Assembly (NCBI RefSeq): GCF_000482865.1
Contig: NZ_KI519518.1
Span: 129,925-193,924, forward strand
DNA length: 64,000 nt
Source of the DNA: Actinokineospora inagensis DSM 44258
GTDB taxonomy: Bacteria > Actinomycetota > Actinomycetes > Mycobacteriales > Pseudonocardiaceae
Direction: 5' to 3'
This document shows positions 26,881 through 34,488 of the stretch, piece after piece; the first letter of the stretch is position 1, and the number at the start of each line of letters is the position of its first letter. The notes below the pieces were generated by a model that did not search any database, was not told where the DNA came from, and saw only the letters and a program-made list of their open reading frames with translations. The position numbers and the translations under genes were made by a program.

Positions 26881-27490
26881 GAGTTCGCCCGTGTGACCGA
26901 CCCCGGCAAGCCACTCGACTGAACTGGCTGTCCAGGTCGACAGCCCGGCAAAGCGGCTGGGCTTGGTCAGACCAGCCCGACCAAGCGGACTTGGCTCGGC
27001 CGTGGGCAAGGCTGAGCGAGCGTGACCTGAGCCGGCCGTGGGTGGGCCAGGTGAGACTCGGCTGGGCTGAGCTGGGTTGGGCTTCGCCGGGTCAGGTTGG
27101 GTCGGATTTGGCTGGCTGGACTTGGCCAGATTGAGCCGGACCGGCTCGGCTCGGGCTGGGCTGGGCTGGACCAGCTTGAGTCGGGTCGAGCCGGATCGGG
27201 CCTGGTCGGGCGGGGTCGGGCTTGGCAGGGTCGGGCTGGGCTGGGCCAGCGTTGGGTCAGGTGGGACCGGGTCGAGCTTGGGTTGGGCTTGGGCTTGATT
27301 GGGGTCGGACTGCTGGGGTCGAACTGGGCCAGCTTGAGTCGGGTGGGGCTGGACCGGACCAGCTTGGGTTGGGCAGGGCCGACTTGAGTCGGGCGGGACC
27401 GTGCCGTACCGGGTCGGGCTGGGCAAGCTCGGGTTGGGCTGCCAGATTGAGCTGGACCAGCCTGAGTCGGGTGAGACCGGGCCGAGCCGG

Positions 27491-27650
27491 GTCGAGCCGG
27501 GCTGGGCTGGGTCGAGCCGGGCTGGGCTGGGTCGAGCCGGGCTGGGCTGGGTCGAGCCGGGCTGGGCTGGGTCGAGCCGGGCTGGGCTGGGTCGAGCCGG
27601 GCTGGGCTGGGTCGAGCCGGGCTGGGCTGGGTCGAGCCGGGCTGGGCTGG
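27491..27650. repeat. Eight perfect tandem copies of a 20-bp unit
   Basis: The unit GTCGAGCCGGGCTGGGCTGG is repeated eight times without a mismatch at 27491, 27511, 27531, 27551, 27571, 27591, 27611 and 27631. Internally it is made of related pentamers (GGGCT GGGCT GGGTC GAGCC). Perfect identity implies recent expansion or ongoing homogenisation. Confidence 0.97.
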
Positions 27651-27662
27651 GCCGGCTCGGGT

Positions 27663-27940
27663 CGGGCTGTCAGGTTGGGCTAGGCCAGCTTGGGTCGAGT
27701 GGGATCGGGCTAGGCCAGCTTGGGTCGGGCTGGGACAAAAAGGGAAGGGCTGGGGCGGCCCGGGGCGGGCTGTCAGGTTGGGCTAGGCCAGCTTGGGTCG
27801 AGTGGGATCGGGCTAGGCCAGCTTGGGTCGGGCTAGGCCAGCTTGGGTCGGGCTAGGCCAGCTTGGGTCGGGCTAGGCCAGCTTGGGTCGAGTGGGATCG
27901 GGCTGGGCCAGCTTGGGTCGGGCCAGGCCAGCTTGGGTCG
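27663..27940. repeat. Second 20-bp tandem family with a 69-bp direct duplication
   Basis: The unit GGCTAGGCCAGCTTGGGTCG recurs at 27781, 27811, 27831, 27851 and 27871, with one- to two-base variants at 27901 and 27921. The 10-bp insert AGTGGGATCG appears after the copies at 27781 and 27871. A 69-bp block at 27663–27731 is repeated at 27766–27834. Confidence 0.9.
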
Positions 27941-28161
27941 GGTGGGGCTGGGCTGAGCTGGGTCGGTCGTACTGGGGCGGGCTGGGCTTCGGGTCGGGGG
28001 CCGGGTTGTTGGCTGGGGTCGGGCGGGGCAGGCAGTGGGGGTGGGGAACGGGTTGGGGTGGGCTGGGAGTGGGTGGCTGGAATTGGCTGGGTGTGGAGTG
28101 GAGGGTGGGGAAAGGAGGGCGGGGCGCGGCGGGATGATCGTGGGTCTGGGAGCATCGGGGG

Positions 28162-28971
28162 GTGCCGGAGATCGCGATGGCGGAGGCGGCGGGGGTTGGG
28201 CTGGGCGGGGATGCGCGGCCCAGTGAGGACGTTGTCCTCGTACTGCCCGACGCGGTGGTGTTGTTGGATGGGGCTACGTCGATGCGGGATGACTTGCCCA
28301 GTGGGGGTGCGTACGCGGCGGAGTTGGGGGCTCAGGTGGCGGCGCGGCTGTCGGCGGCGCCTGAGTTGGATTTGGCGGACCTGTTGGCGGGGGCCATCCG
28401 GTCGGTGGCGCGGGGGAACGGGTTCACGCCGGGGGAGAGTCCGTCGAGCACTGTGTCGATCGTCCGGTGGAACGCGGCGGAGGTGGAGGCGCTCGTGTTG
28501 GCGGACAGTCCGGTGGTGGCGTTCCTGCCTGAACCGGACGTCGTCGAGGACCAGCGGTTGCGGATGGTGCCGCGGGGGAGTTACCGGGACCGGTTGAAGG
28601 GTGGGGGTGGGTACTCGGCCGATCACGTGGCGGCGGTGCGGGCGTCGGCGCGGAAGACGGCGGCGTTGCGGAACCAGGAGGGCGGGTACTGGGTGGCCGA
28701 GGCGGTACCGGCGGCGGCTCGGCACGCGGTGCGGCGGTCCTGGCCGCGCGACACCGTCCACCACATCCTCATGGCGAGCGACGGCGTCTCCTGCGGAGTC
28801 GACGACTACGGGGTCCTCACCTGGTCGGGGGTACTCACCCTGGCCCGCTCCAAAGGTCCCCAGGCCGTGCTGGACGCGGTCCGGGCCGCCGAAGAGTCCG
28901 ACCCGGACGGCACCCGCTGGCCCAGGCCGAAACCGCATGACGACCAAGCCCTGGTCCTCATCGCCTTGTGA
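28162..28971 (+). CDS. PP2C-like serine/threonine phosphatase domain protein
   Basis: A 269-residue protein resembling small actinobacterial PP2C-like phosphatases. Conserved acidic/metal positions appear in VVLLDGATSM, HHILMASDGVSCGVDDYG, and the C-terminal PKPHDDQALVLIAL (the DD.t..v motif). The start is GTG 28162 or ATG 28177. It sits immediately downstream of the repeat island. Some expected metal ligands are diverged, so catalysis is not assured. Confidence 0.78.
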   Translation: MPEIAMAEAAGVGLGGDARPSEDVVLVLPDAVVLLDGATSMRDDLPSGGAYAAELGAQVAARLSAAPELDLADLLAGAIRSVARGNGFTPGESPSSTVSIVRWNAAEVEALVLADSPVVAFLPEPDVVEDQRLRMVPRGSYRDRLKGGGGYSADHVAAVRASARKTAALRNQEGGYWVAEAVPAAARHAVRRSWPRDTVHHILMASDGVSCGVDDYGVLTWSGVLTLARSKGPQAVLDAVRAAEESDPDGTRWPRPKPHDDQALVLIAL

Positions 28972-28999
28972 CAAGCAAGAACCAGACGCACCCCAGGGG

Positions 29000-29080
29000 C
29001 CACGTGTCACAGCACGATGGAACCCACCGAACGCAAAGCAGCCGCACGACGACCAAGCCCCAGTACTCATCGCCTTCCAG
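29000..29080 (+). pseudogene. Partial duplicate of the PP2C gene 3' end
   Basis: The segment at 29042–29076 matches 28933–28967 at 31 of 35 bases. In frame it reads RWNPPNAKQPHDDQAPVLIA, paralleling the authentic RWPRPKPHDDQALVLIA. There is no start codon or upstream domain, so it is a remnant of a duplicated or deleted paralogue. Confidence 0.6.
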
Positions 29081-29259
29081 CGAGCGGGAGCTGGATCTCC
29101 AAAGCGGTACGGCAGGACGGAGGCTGGCGACCCTAGTCAGCCGCGCGACGGTGAGAGCTGGTGGTCATCGCGTGTTGAGGAGTGGGCGGAGTGAGGTGTC
29201 GGGTGTGGGCGGCGCCTGTTGGCTCAAGGCTGGGACTCGGGGGAGTGGCTGCTGGAAAG

Positions 29260-29298
29260 GAGAAAGCCGCCGGGCGTGGGGGGCGCGGCGGCTTTCTC
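29260..29298 (-). terminator. Terminator of the UDP-glucose dehydrogenase gene
   Basis: Perfect 13-bp arms GAGAAAGCCGCCG (29260–29272) and its complement (29286–29298) with a 13-nt G-rich loop, 10 bp beyond the stop. The stem ends in a short A/T segment. Confidence 0.8.
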
Positions 29299-29307
29299 GG
29301 GGTGGGG

Positions 29308-30615
29308 TTACGGCTTGCCGAGGCCGATCCACTGGAAGCCTGCGCGGCGGGCGACGGCGGGGTCCAGGAGGTTGCGGGTGTCGACGACGATGGGGTTGCG
29401 GACGGAGTCGGCGAGGCGGGACCAGTCGAGGGAGCGGAACTCGGGCCACTCGGTCAGCACAACAACAGCCTCGGCGTCCTTGGCGGCCTCGTACGGGTCG
29501 TCGGCCACGGTGACCGAGGACAAGTCCGGGTGGCGGGTTTCCGGCTTCAGGGCCGGGTCGTAGCCCACCAGGTCGGCGCCTGCCTGGCGGAGGAGGGCGG
29601 CGACGGCCAGGGCGGGGGAGTCGCGCAGGTCGTCGGTGCCCGCCTTGAAGGTGAGGCCGAACAGGGCCAGTTTGCGGCGGGACAGCGAACCGTTGCGCTT
29701 GCCGGTCACGGCCAGCCGGACCTTCTCCACCATCCGCTGCCGCTGGCGGGTGTTGGTGTCGATCGTCGCGCGGATGAGGCGGAACTCGAAGTCGGCGGCG
29801 TCGGCCAACTGCACCATCGCGGACGTGTCCTTCGGCAGGCACGAGCCGCCCCAGCCGGGGCCGGGCTGCAGGAACGCCTGGCCGATGCGCTTGTCGTAGC
29901 CCATGCCCTCGGTGACATCCGAGATGTTCGCGCCGAGGCGGTCGCACAGTTCGGCGACGGCGTTCACATAGGACAGCTTCATCGCCAGGAAGCAGTTGGC
30001 GGCGTACTTGACCAGCTCGGCGCTGGGGGCGTCGGTCAGCACCGTGGGGGCGCCCAGCTTGGCGTACAAGGCGGCCACCCGCTCCGCGGCGTCCTGCTGG
30101 CGGCCGCCGACGACGATGCGGTCCGGGTTGAGGAAGTCGTAGACCGCGCTGCCCTCGCGCAGGAACTCCGGGTTGGACACGACGGCGACGTCGGCGCGGT
30201 CGAGGAGTTCCTCGGTGCGCTCAGCCGTCCCGACCGGCACGGTGGACTTGTTGACCACCACGCAGTCCACCGGCAGCAGCTCGCGAACCTCCTCGACCAC
30301 CGACTCGACGATGCTCAGGTCCGCCACGCCGCCGACGCCCATCGGGGTCGGCACGCACAGGAACATGACCTCCGGCGCGTGCTGGACGGCGTTGGCGGCG
30401 CCGAGCACGAAGCTGAGCCTGCCCGCGGCGATGCCCTCGGCGACCAGGTCGGCCAGGCCGGGCTCGAGGATGTCGACCTCACCGGCGGTGAGGCGCTTGA
30501 CCTTGTCGGCGTCCACATCGGCGCAGACCACGTCGTGGCCGAGGGAGGCAAGGCAGGCCCCCGTGGTCAAACCCACGTACCCGGTGCCGATCACGGCGAT
30601 CCGTCGGACGAACAT
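29308..30615 (-). CDS. ugd: UDP-glucose/UDP-sugar 6-dehydrogenase
   Basis: A 435-residue enzyme oxidising UDP-glucose (or UDP-N-acetylhexosamine) to the uronic acid with 2 NAD. The Rossmann motif is IAVIGTGYVGLTTGACLASL, catalytic Glu is in SNPEFLREGSAV, and the active-site lysine is in KYAANCFLAMKLSYVN. The nucleophilic cysteine is in PGWGGSCLPKD, and the C-terminal UDP-binding part follows at LFGLTFKAGTDDLRDSPAL. ATG 30615 has a GGGGAGAG ribosome site. It is the first enzyme of the glycan locus and is likely co-transcribed with the GT4 gene 25 bp upstream. Confidence 0.93.
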   Translation of the reverse strand: MFVRRIAVIGTGYVGLTTGACLASLGHDVVCADVDADKVKRLTAGEVDILEPGLADLVAEGIAAGRLSFVLGAANAVQHAPEVMFLCVPTPMGVGGVADLSIVESVVEEVRELLPVDCVVVNKSTVPVGTAERTEELLDRADVAVVSNPEFLREGSAVYDFLNPDRIVVGGRQQDAAERVAALYAKLGAPTVLTDAPSAELVKYAANCFLAMKLSYVNAVAELCDRLGANISDVTEGMGYDKRIGQAFLQPGPGWGGSCLPKDTSAMVQLADAADFEFRLIRATIDTNTRQRQRMVEKVRLAVTGKRNGSLSRRKLALFGLTFKAGTDDLRDSPALAVAALLRQAGADLVGYDPALKPETRHPDLSSVTVADDPYEAAKDAEAVVVLTEWPEFRSLDWSRLADSVRNPIVVDTRNLLDPAVARRAGFQWIGLGKP

Positions 30616-30640
30616 CAATTCTCTCCCCTGCGAAACGGAA

Positions 30641-32029
30641 TCAGCTCTGGCCGCGGACCGGCTCGGACGGCGTCATGATGCGAGTCGCGGCGAACGCGCG
30701 CAACGCCGCCTCGTCGCGGAGGTCGACCAACTGGTTGCCCCACTGGTCGCGCAGCTCCGCCGGTTCCTGGCCGGACCTGCGGTCCACCGCGGGCCAGCCG
30801 TCCGGGAACGGACCGGCCGACGGGAACCCGAGAAGTTCGTCATACACCCCGACGTAGGCCTGCGCCTGCGGGCGCCAGTCCAGCACCTGCTCGGCGCGGC
30901 GGCGGCCCTTGGTGCCCAGCTCGGCGCGGCGCTCGGGGGCGTCGGCGAGTTCGAGCACGGCGTCGGCGAGGCCGTCGCTGTCGCCGGGCTCGACGTAGAC
31001 GGCGCACTCGCCGCCGGAGACCACGGTCTCGGTGAGCCGGTAGGCGACGACGGGCAGCGCGTAGGCCATGTACTCCATGGTCTTGTTCATCGTGGACACG
31101 TCGTTGAGCGGGCTGCGCGGGTCGGGCGAGAGGCCGATGGACGCCGCGGACAGGTAGCTGGAGATCTTCTCCGGCCCGACCCGGCCGGTGAACTCGACGT
31201 AGTCGTCGAGGCCGAGGTCGCTGCTCTGCTGCTTGAGCTCGTCGAGGCAGTCGCCGAAGCCGAGCAGGACGAAGCGGAAGTCGCGGCGGCCGTGGTGGTT
31301 GACGATGCGGTCGGCGGCCAGCAGGACGCCGTCGACGCCGTCCTGCGGCCCCATGATGCCCAGGTAGGCGACGAGGTGCTTGCCGCCGCGGCGCAGGTCG
31401 GGGTCGGCGTAGACGGGCCGCATGACGGAGGTGTCCGGACCCGACCGCACCACCGTCGTGTGCTCGCGGTTGACGCCGCCGCGGTTGACCGCGATGTCCT
31501 GGTACGAGGTGTTGGTGGAGATGACCCGGTCCGCGGTGCGGAAGGTGCGGCGCTCAAGCCACTTGAGGATGGCGAGCTGGACCTTGCCCGCGAGCTTCTT
31601 CGGCTCGCCGAACCGCGACCGGAACACCTCGGGGTTGAGGTCGTGGTGGTCGAAGACGAACTTGACCGCGTCGGCCTTCCACAGCAGCGCGAGCGCCCAG
31701 TAGGTGTCCGGCGGGTTGCAGGCCTGCATGACGTGGAACCTGGCGCGACGGCGGACCTTGAGGGTCAGCGCGGCGGTGCGCAGCCAGCAGTAGACGAACT
31801 CCCACGCGTACCCGAGCAGCCCCTCGGCCTGCTTGGGCGGCTCGTACTTGTAGAGGTGGACGCCATCGAGCACGGCATAACCGGGGTCGCCGGGGCCCTT
31901 CGGGCAGATGACCGACACCTCGTAGCCCGCGGCCCGGAGCGCCTTGCATTCCAGCCAGACCCGCCGGTCGAGCGGGACGGGCAGGTTCTGCACGATGATC
32001 AGGACGTGCGGGGCCCTCTGACGGCTCAC
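30641..32029 (-). CDS. Glycosyltransferase family 4
   Basis: A 462-residue GT-B transferase. The N-terminal domain begins VLIIVQNLPVPLDRRVWLEC, with the typical PLDRRVW motif of EPS/mannosyl-type transferases. The C-terminal donor domain has VAYLGIMGPQDGVDGVLLAA, a PDPRSPLNDVSTMNKTMEYM donor-binding segment, and the conserved glutamate in YMAYALPVVAYRLTET. The start is GTG 32029, with GGAAGAGG at the right distance. It is divergent from the MFS gene across 200 bp. Confidence 0.9.
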   Translation of the reverse strand: MSRQRAPHVLIIVQNLPVPLDRRVWLECKALRAAGYEVSVICPKGPGDPGYAVLDGVHLYKYEPPKQAEGLLGYAWEFVYCWLRTAALTLKVRRRARFHVMQACNPPDTYWALALLWKADAVKFVFDHHDLNPEVFRSRFGEPKKLAGKVQLAILKWLERRTFRTADRVISTNTSYQDIAVNRGGVNREHTTVVRSGPDTSVMRPVYADPDLRRGGKHLVAYLGIMGPQDGVDGVLLAADRIVNHHGRRDFRFVLLGFGDCLDELKQQSSDLGLDDYVEFTGRVGPEKISSYLSAASIGLSPDPRSPLNDVSTMNKTMEYMAYALPVVAYRLTETVVSGGECAVYVEPGDSDGLADAVLELADAPERRAELGTKGRRRAEQVLDWRPQAQAYVGVYDELLGFPSAGPFPDGWPAVDRRSGQEPAELRDQWGNQLVDLRDEAALRAFAATRIMTPSEPVRGQS

Positions 32030-32229
32030 GGGGACCTCTTCCAAGGGGGTGGGGGCACTGCTTGTGTGGTCGCTCGATCGGGCACATCGGTTACCGGGGG
32101 TATGAGCAGGCCCGGCGAGTACCCACCAAAGATTCGGTCCAGTTCGGCACCTTGTTACACACCGTGGTCATCCGCCGATACGCCAGTCGAGGCGCCGCGG
32201 CAATGCGGGCTAGCTGCGGAGGTGTTCGG

Positions 32230-33468
32230 GTGTACGTAGCGTCGACCAGGCAGACCAAGACCACGCCTGCGGAAGGCGGATCGTGGCGGTCCCGCGTTCC
32301 GACGACGGTTCTGCTGTTGGGGACCGTGAGTCTGCTCACAGACATCTCCTCGGAGATGGTGACCGCGTTCCTCCCGGTCTATGTGATCTTCAACCTGCAG
32401 ATGAGCTACTTGCAGCTCGGTCTGCTCGACGGCATCTACACCGGCGCGACCGCCATCCTGCGGCTGGTCGGCGGGCACGTGTCCGACCGGGTGCGCAGGC
32501 ACAAGGCGGTGGCGGTCGCCGGCTACGGATTGTCAGCGGTGATGAAGCTGGTCTTCCCGTCGGTCGGCGCGTCCTCGGTCGGTCTCGGCGGGGTGCTCGC
32601 GGTCGACCGGGCGGGCAAGGGGTTGCGCACCGGGCCGCGGGACGCGCTGATCTCCCTGGTCACGCCGAAGGAGAAACTGGGCGAGGCGTTCGGGGTACAC
32701 CGCACGATGGACACCGTCGGCGCGCTGCTCGGTCCACTCGCGACGTTCGTCATGCTGACCTGGCTGACCACCAGGCCCGGCCCGATCTTCATGATCAGCT
32801 TCTGCTTCGCCGCGCTCGGCGTGATCGTGCTGATCAGCTTCGTCCGCCAGCCGCGGCTGGAGCGGGTGCCCGGCAAGCCGGTGACCATGGGCGCGACGCT
32901 GGCCCTGCTGCGCAACCGGGGCATGCGGCGCACCACCATCGCCGCCGGGCTGCTCGGCCTGGCCACCATCTCCGACGCGTTCGTCTTCGTAGTGCTGCAG
33001 AAGGTGTCCGGCGTCGCGCCGACCTGGTTGGCGCTGATGCCGGTCGGCACCGCGCTGACCTTCCTGCTCGCCGCCACCCCGCTGGGCAAGCTGGCCGACA
33101 AGATCGGCCGCTGGCGGATGTTCTTCGCGGGCCACGTGGTGCTGTTCGTGGTGTACTTGCTGCTGCTCGGACCGTTCAGCGGCGTCATCCTGGTGATCGT
33201 CGCGTTGGCGCTGCACGGCCTGTTCTACGCCGCGACGGACGGGGTGCTGATGGCGCACGGCTCGACCCTCGTGCCCGACCACCTGCGCGCGGGCGGTCTG
33301 TCCATTGTGCAGACCGGCCAGGCGTTGGCCCGGTTCGCCAGCTCCGTCTTCTTCGGACTGTTCCTGCAGAGCCTCGCCTTCAGCTCGGCGGTGCTCATCG
33401 CGATCGGCGCGTTGGCGGCCGCGCTGGTCGGGGTCTACCTGCTGATCCGCCCGGAGGTCTCGCGGTGA
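32230..33468 (+). CDS. MFS transporter
   Basis: A 412-residue major facilitator with about 12 membrane segments. It has the TVSLLTDISSEMVTAFLPVY N-terminal signature found in a bacterial MFS subgroup, a loop motif GGHVSDRVRRHK, and AVDRAGKGLRTGPRDALISL. GTG 32230 is preceded by GGAGG; earlier starts add unrelated residues. It overlaps the next gene (GTGA). Coupling to a beta-propeller protein inside a glycan locus suggests export or a surface role, with unknown substrate. Confidence 0.88.
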   Translation: MYVASTRQTKTTPAEGGSWRSRVPTTVLLLGTVSLLTDISSEMVTAFLPVYVIFNLQMSYLQLGLLDGIYTGATAILRLVGGHVSDRVRRHKAVAVAGYGLSAVMKLVFPSVGASSVGLGGVLAVDRAGKGLRTGPRDALISLVTPKEKLGEAFGVHRTMDTVGALLGPLATFVMLTWLTTRPGPIFMISFCFAALGVIVLISFVRQPRLERVPGKPVTMGATLALLRNRGMRRTTIAAGLLGLATISDAFVFVVLQKVSGVAPTWLALMPVGTALTFLLAATPLGKLADKIGRWRMFFAGHVVLFVVYLLLLGPFSGVILVIVALALHGLFYAATDGVLMAHGSTLVPDHLRAGGLSIVQTGQALARFASSVFFGLFLQSLAFSSAVLIAIGALAAALVGVYLLIRPEVSR

Positions 33469-34433
33469 AGGACTGGTTCGTGCGGCACCGGATCGTGGTC
33501 GGGGTGGCCGCGATGGTCGTCGTGATCGCGGTGGCGGTCGGGTACGTCGTGGTGACCGTGAAAGACCAGAACGAGGCCGCGTCCCAGCCGGGGGCGCCGG
33601 TGGCCGACGGGTTGCTGTTCGTCGACAACGACGGCGGGCAGAACCTGGTGTCCACTTTGGATTCAACCGGCAAGCGGACACCCGGGTCGATCAAGTGCCT
33701 GCGGGTCTACAAGGCCGCCGGGACCACCGTGTGCCTGCGGATGACCCTGCCGAACGCCTACGAGGCCGCCGTGTTCGACTCGTCCGGCGCCGAGGTCCGG
33801 ACCGTCCCGCTGCCGGGTACGCCGTCGCGCGCCCGGGTGTCGGCGTCCGGCAAGGTCGTGTCCTGGACCGTCTTCGTCACCGGCGACTCCTACCTCTCCC
33901 CCGGCGGCTTCTCCACCCGCACCGGCGTCCTGGACCTGCGCACCGGCACCCTCATCGAGTCGCTGGAGAACTTCACGACCACCGTCGACGGGGTGCCCGA
34001 CAAGCGCGCCAACGAGAACTACTGGGGTGTGACGGTGGCGTCGGACGACAACACCTTCTACGCGACGCTCGGGTCGGGCAGCAAGACGTGGCTGGTGAAG
34101 GGCAACCTGCGTGCGCGGACGATGGCCACGGTGCACGAGTCGGCCGAGTGCCCGTCGCTGTCGCCGGACCAGACGCGGATCGCGTACAAGAAGCGCGGCG
34201 GGCGACTCGGGACGTGGCAGCTCTACGTGCTCGACCTGGCGAGCGGCAAGGAGACCGAGCTGCCGGGTTCGGACGGGGTGGACGACCAGGCGGCGTGGCT
34301 GAACAACGCGAAACTCGCGTACGCCAAGGTCCAGACCGGGGGCGCCCCCACGATCTACGAGTCGGCGGCGGACGGCTCGGGCCAGCCACGGGAACTGGTG
34401 GCGGGCGCTTCATCGCCTGGACCGGTGTCGTAA
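33465..34433 (+). CDS. Membrane-anchored TolB/WD40-like beta-propeller protein
   Basis: A 322-residue protein with an N-terminal anchor (IVVGVAAMVVVIAVAVGYVV, about residues 10–29) and an extracytoplasmic domain of repeated four-stranded blades. Blade-like repeats include CPSLSPDQTRIAYKKRGG with LGTWQLYVLDLASGKETELP, and the following DGVDDQAAWLNNAKLAYAKV, typical of PD40/TolB propellers. It is translationally coupled to the MFS gene (GTGA). It may bind glycans or proteins at the wall. Confidence 0.82.
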   Translation: MKDWFVRHRIVVGVAAMVVVIAVAVGYVVVTVKDQNEAASQPGAPVADGLLFVDNDGGQNLVSTLDSTGKRTPGSIKCLRVYKAAGTTVCLRMTLPNAYEAAVFDSSGAEVRTVPLPGTPSRARVSASGKVVSWTVFVTGDSYLSPGGFSTRTGVLDLRTGTLIESLENFTTTVDGVPDKRANENYWGVTVASDDNTFYATLGSGSKTWLVKGNLRARTMATVHESAECPSLSPDQTRIAYKKRGGRLGTWQLYVLDLASGKETELPGSDGVDDQAAWLNNAKLAYAKVQTGGAPTIYESAADGSGQPRELVAGASSPGPVS

Positions 34434-34440
34434 GCACGAA

Positions 34441-34475
34441 GGCCGCCGCCACCTGGGGGTTTGGTGGCGGCGGCC
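34441..34475. terminator. Bidirectional terminator
   Basis: Perfect 13-bp arms GGCCGCCGCCACC (34441–34453) and its complement (34463–34475) around a 9-nt loop, between the convergent propeller and lipoprotein genes. Confidence 0.82.
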
Positions 34476-34488
34476 GATTCGGGCAGCC

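Larger units (their letters stand above)
26990..27990. repeat. G-rich 5/10/20-bp repeat island
   Basis: About 1 kb is built from pentamer phrases such as GGGCT, GGGTC, TGGGC and CCAGC. The edges are degenerate and the cores are perfect tandems at 27491–27650 and 27781–27940. The plus strand is very G-rich, so long open frames on both strands are compositional. Many runs of three Gs with short loops fit the canonical G-quadruplex pattern. The whole span 26835–28161 has no supportable gene. Confidence 0.85.

Noticed and set aside
26866..27426. Leftward and rightward open frames inside the repeat island (for example Gly/Leu/Trp-rich repeats at 27401–27856)
   Set aside because: Stop-free because of base composition; the 20-bp period shifts frame each copy and no ribosome site or domain is present.
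27491..27650. Possible CRISPR array
   Set aside because: The copies are directly contiguous with no unique spacers, the unit is only 20 bp, and no cas genes are nearby.
27853..29070. Leftward open frame across the repeat island and the PP2C gene
   Set aside because: Pro/Arg/Ser low-complexity translation from C-rich repeats, antisense to the PP2C domain; no start context.
30173..32239. Long rightward open frame opposite the GT4 and dehydrogenase genes
   Set aside because: Antisense shadow of two clear enzymes, with Val/Glu/Arg low-complexity translation.
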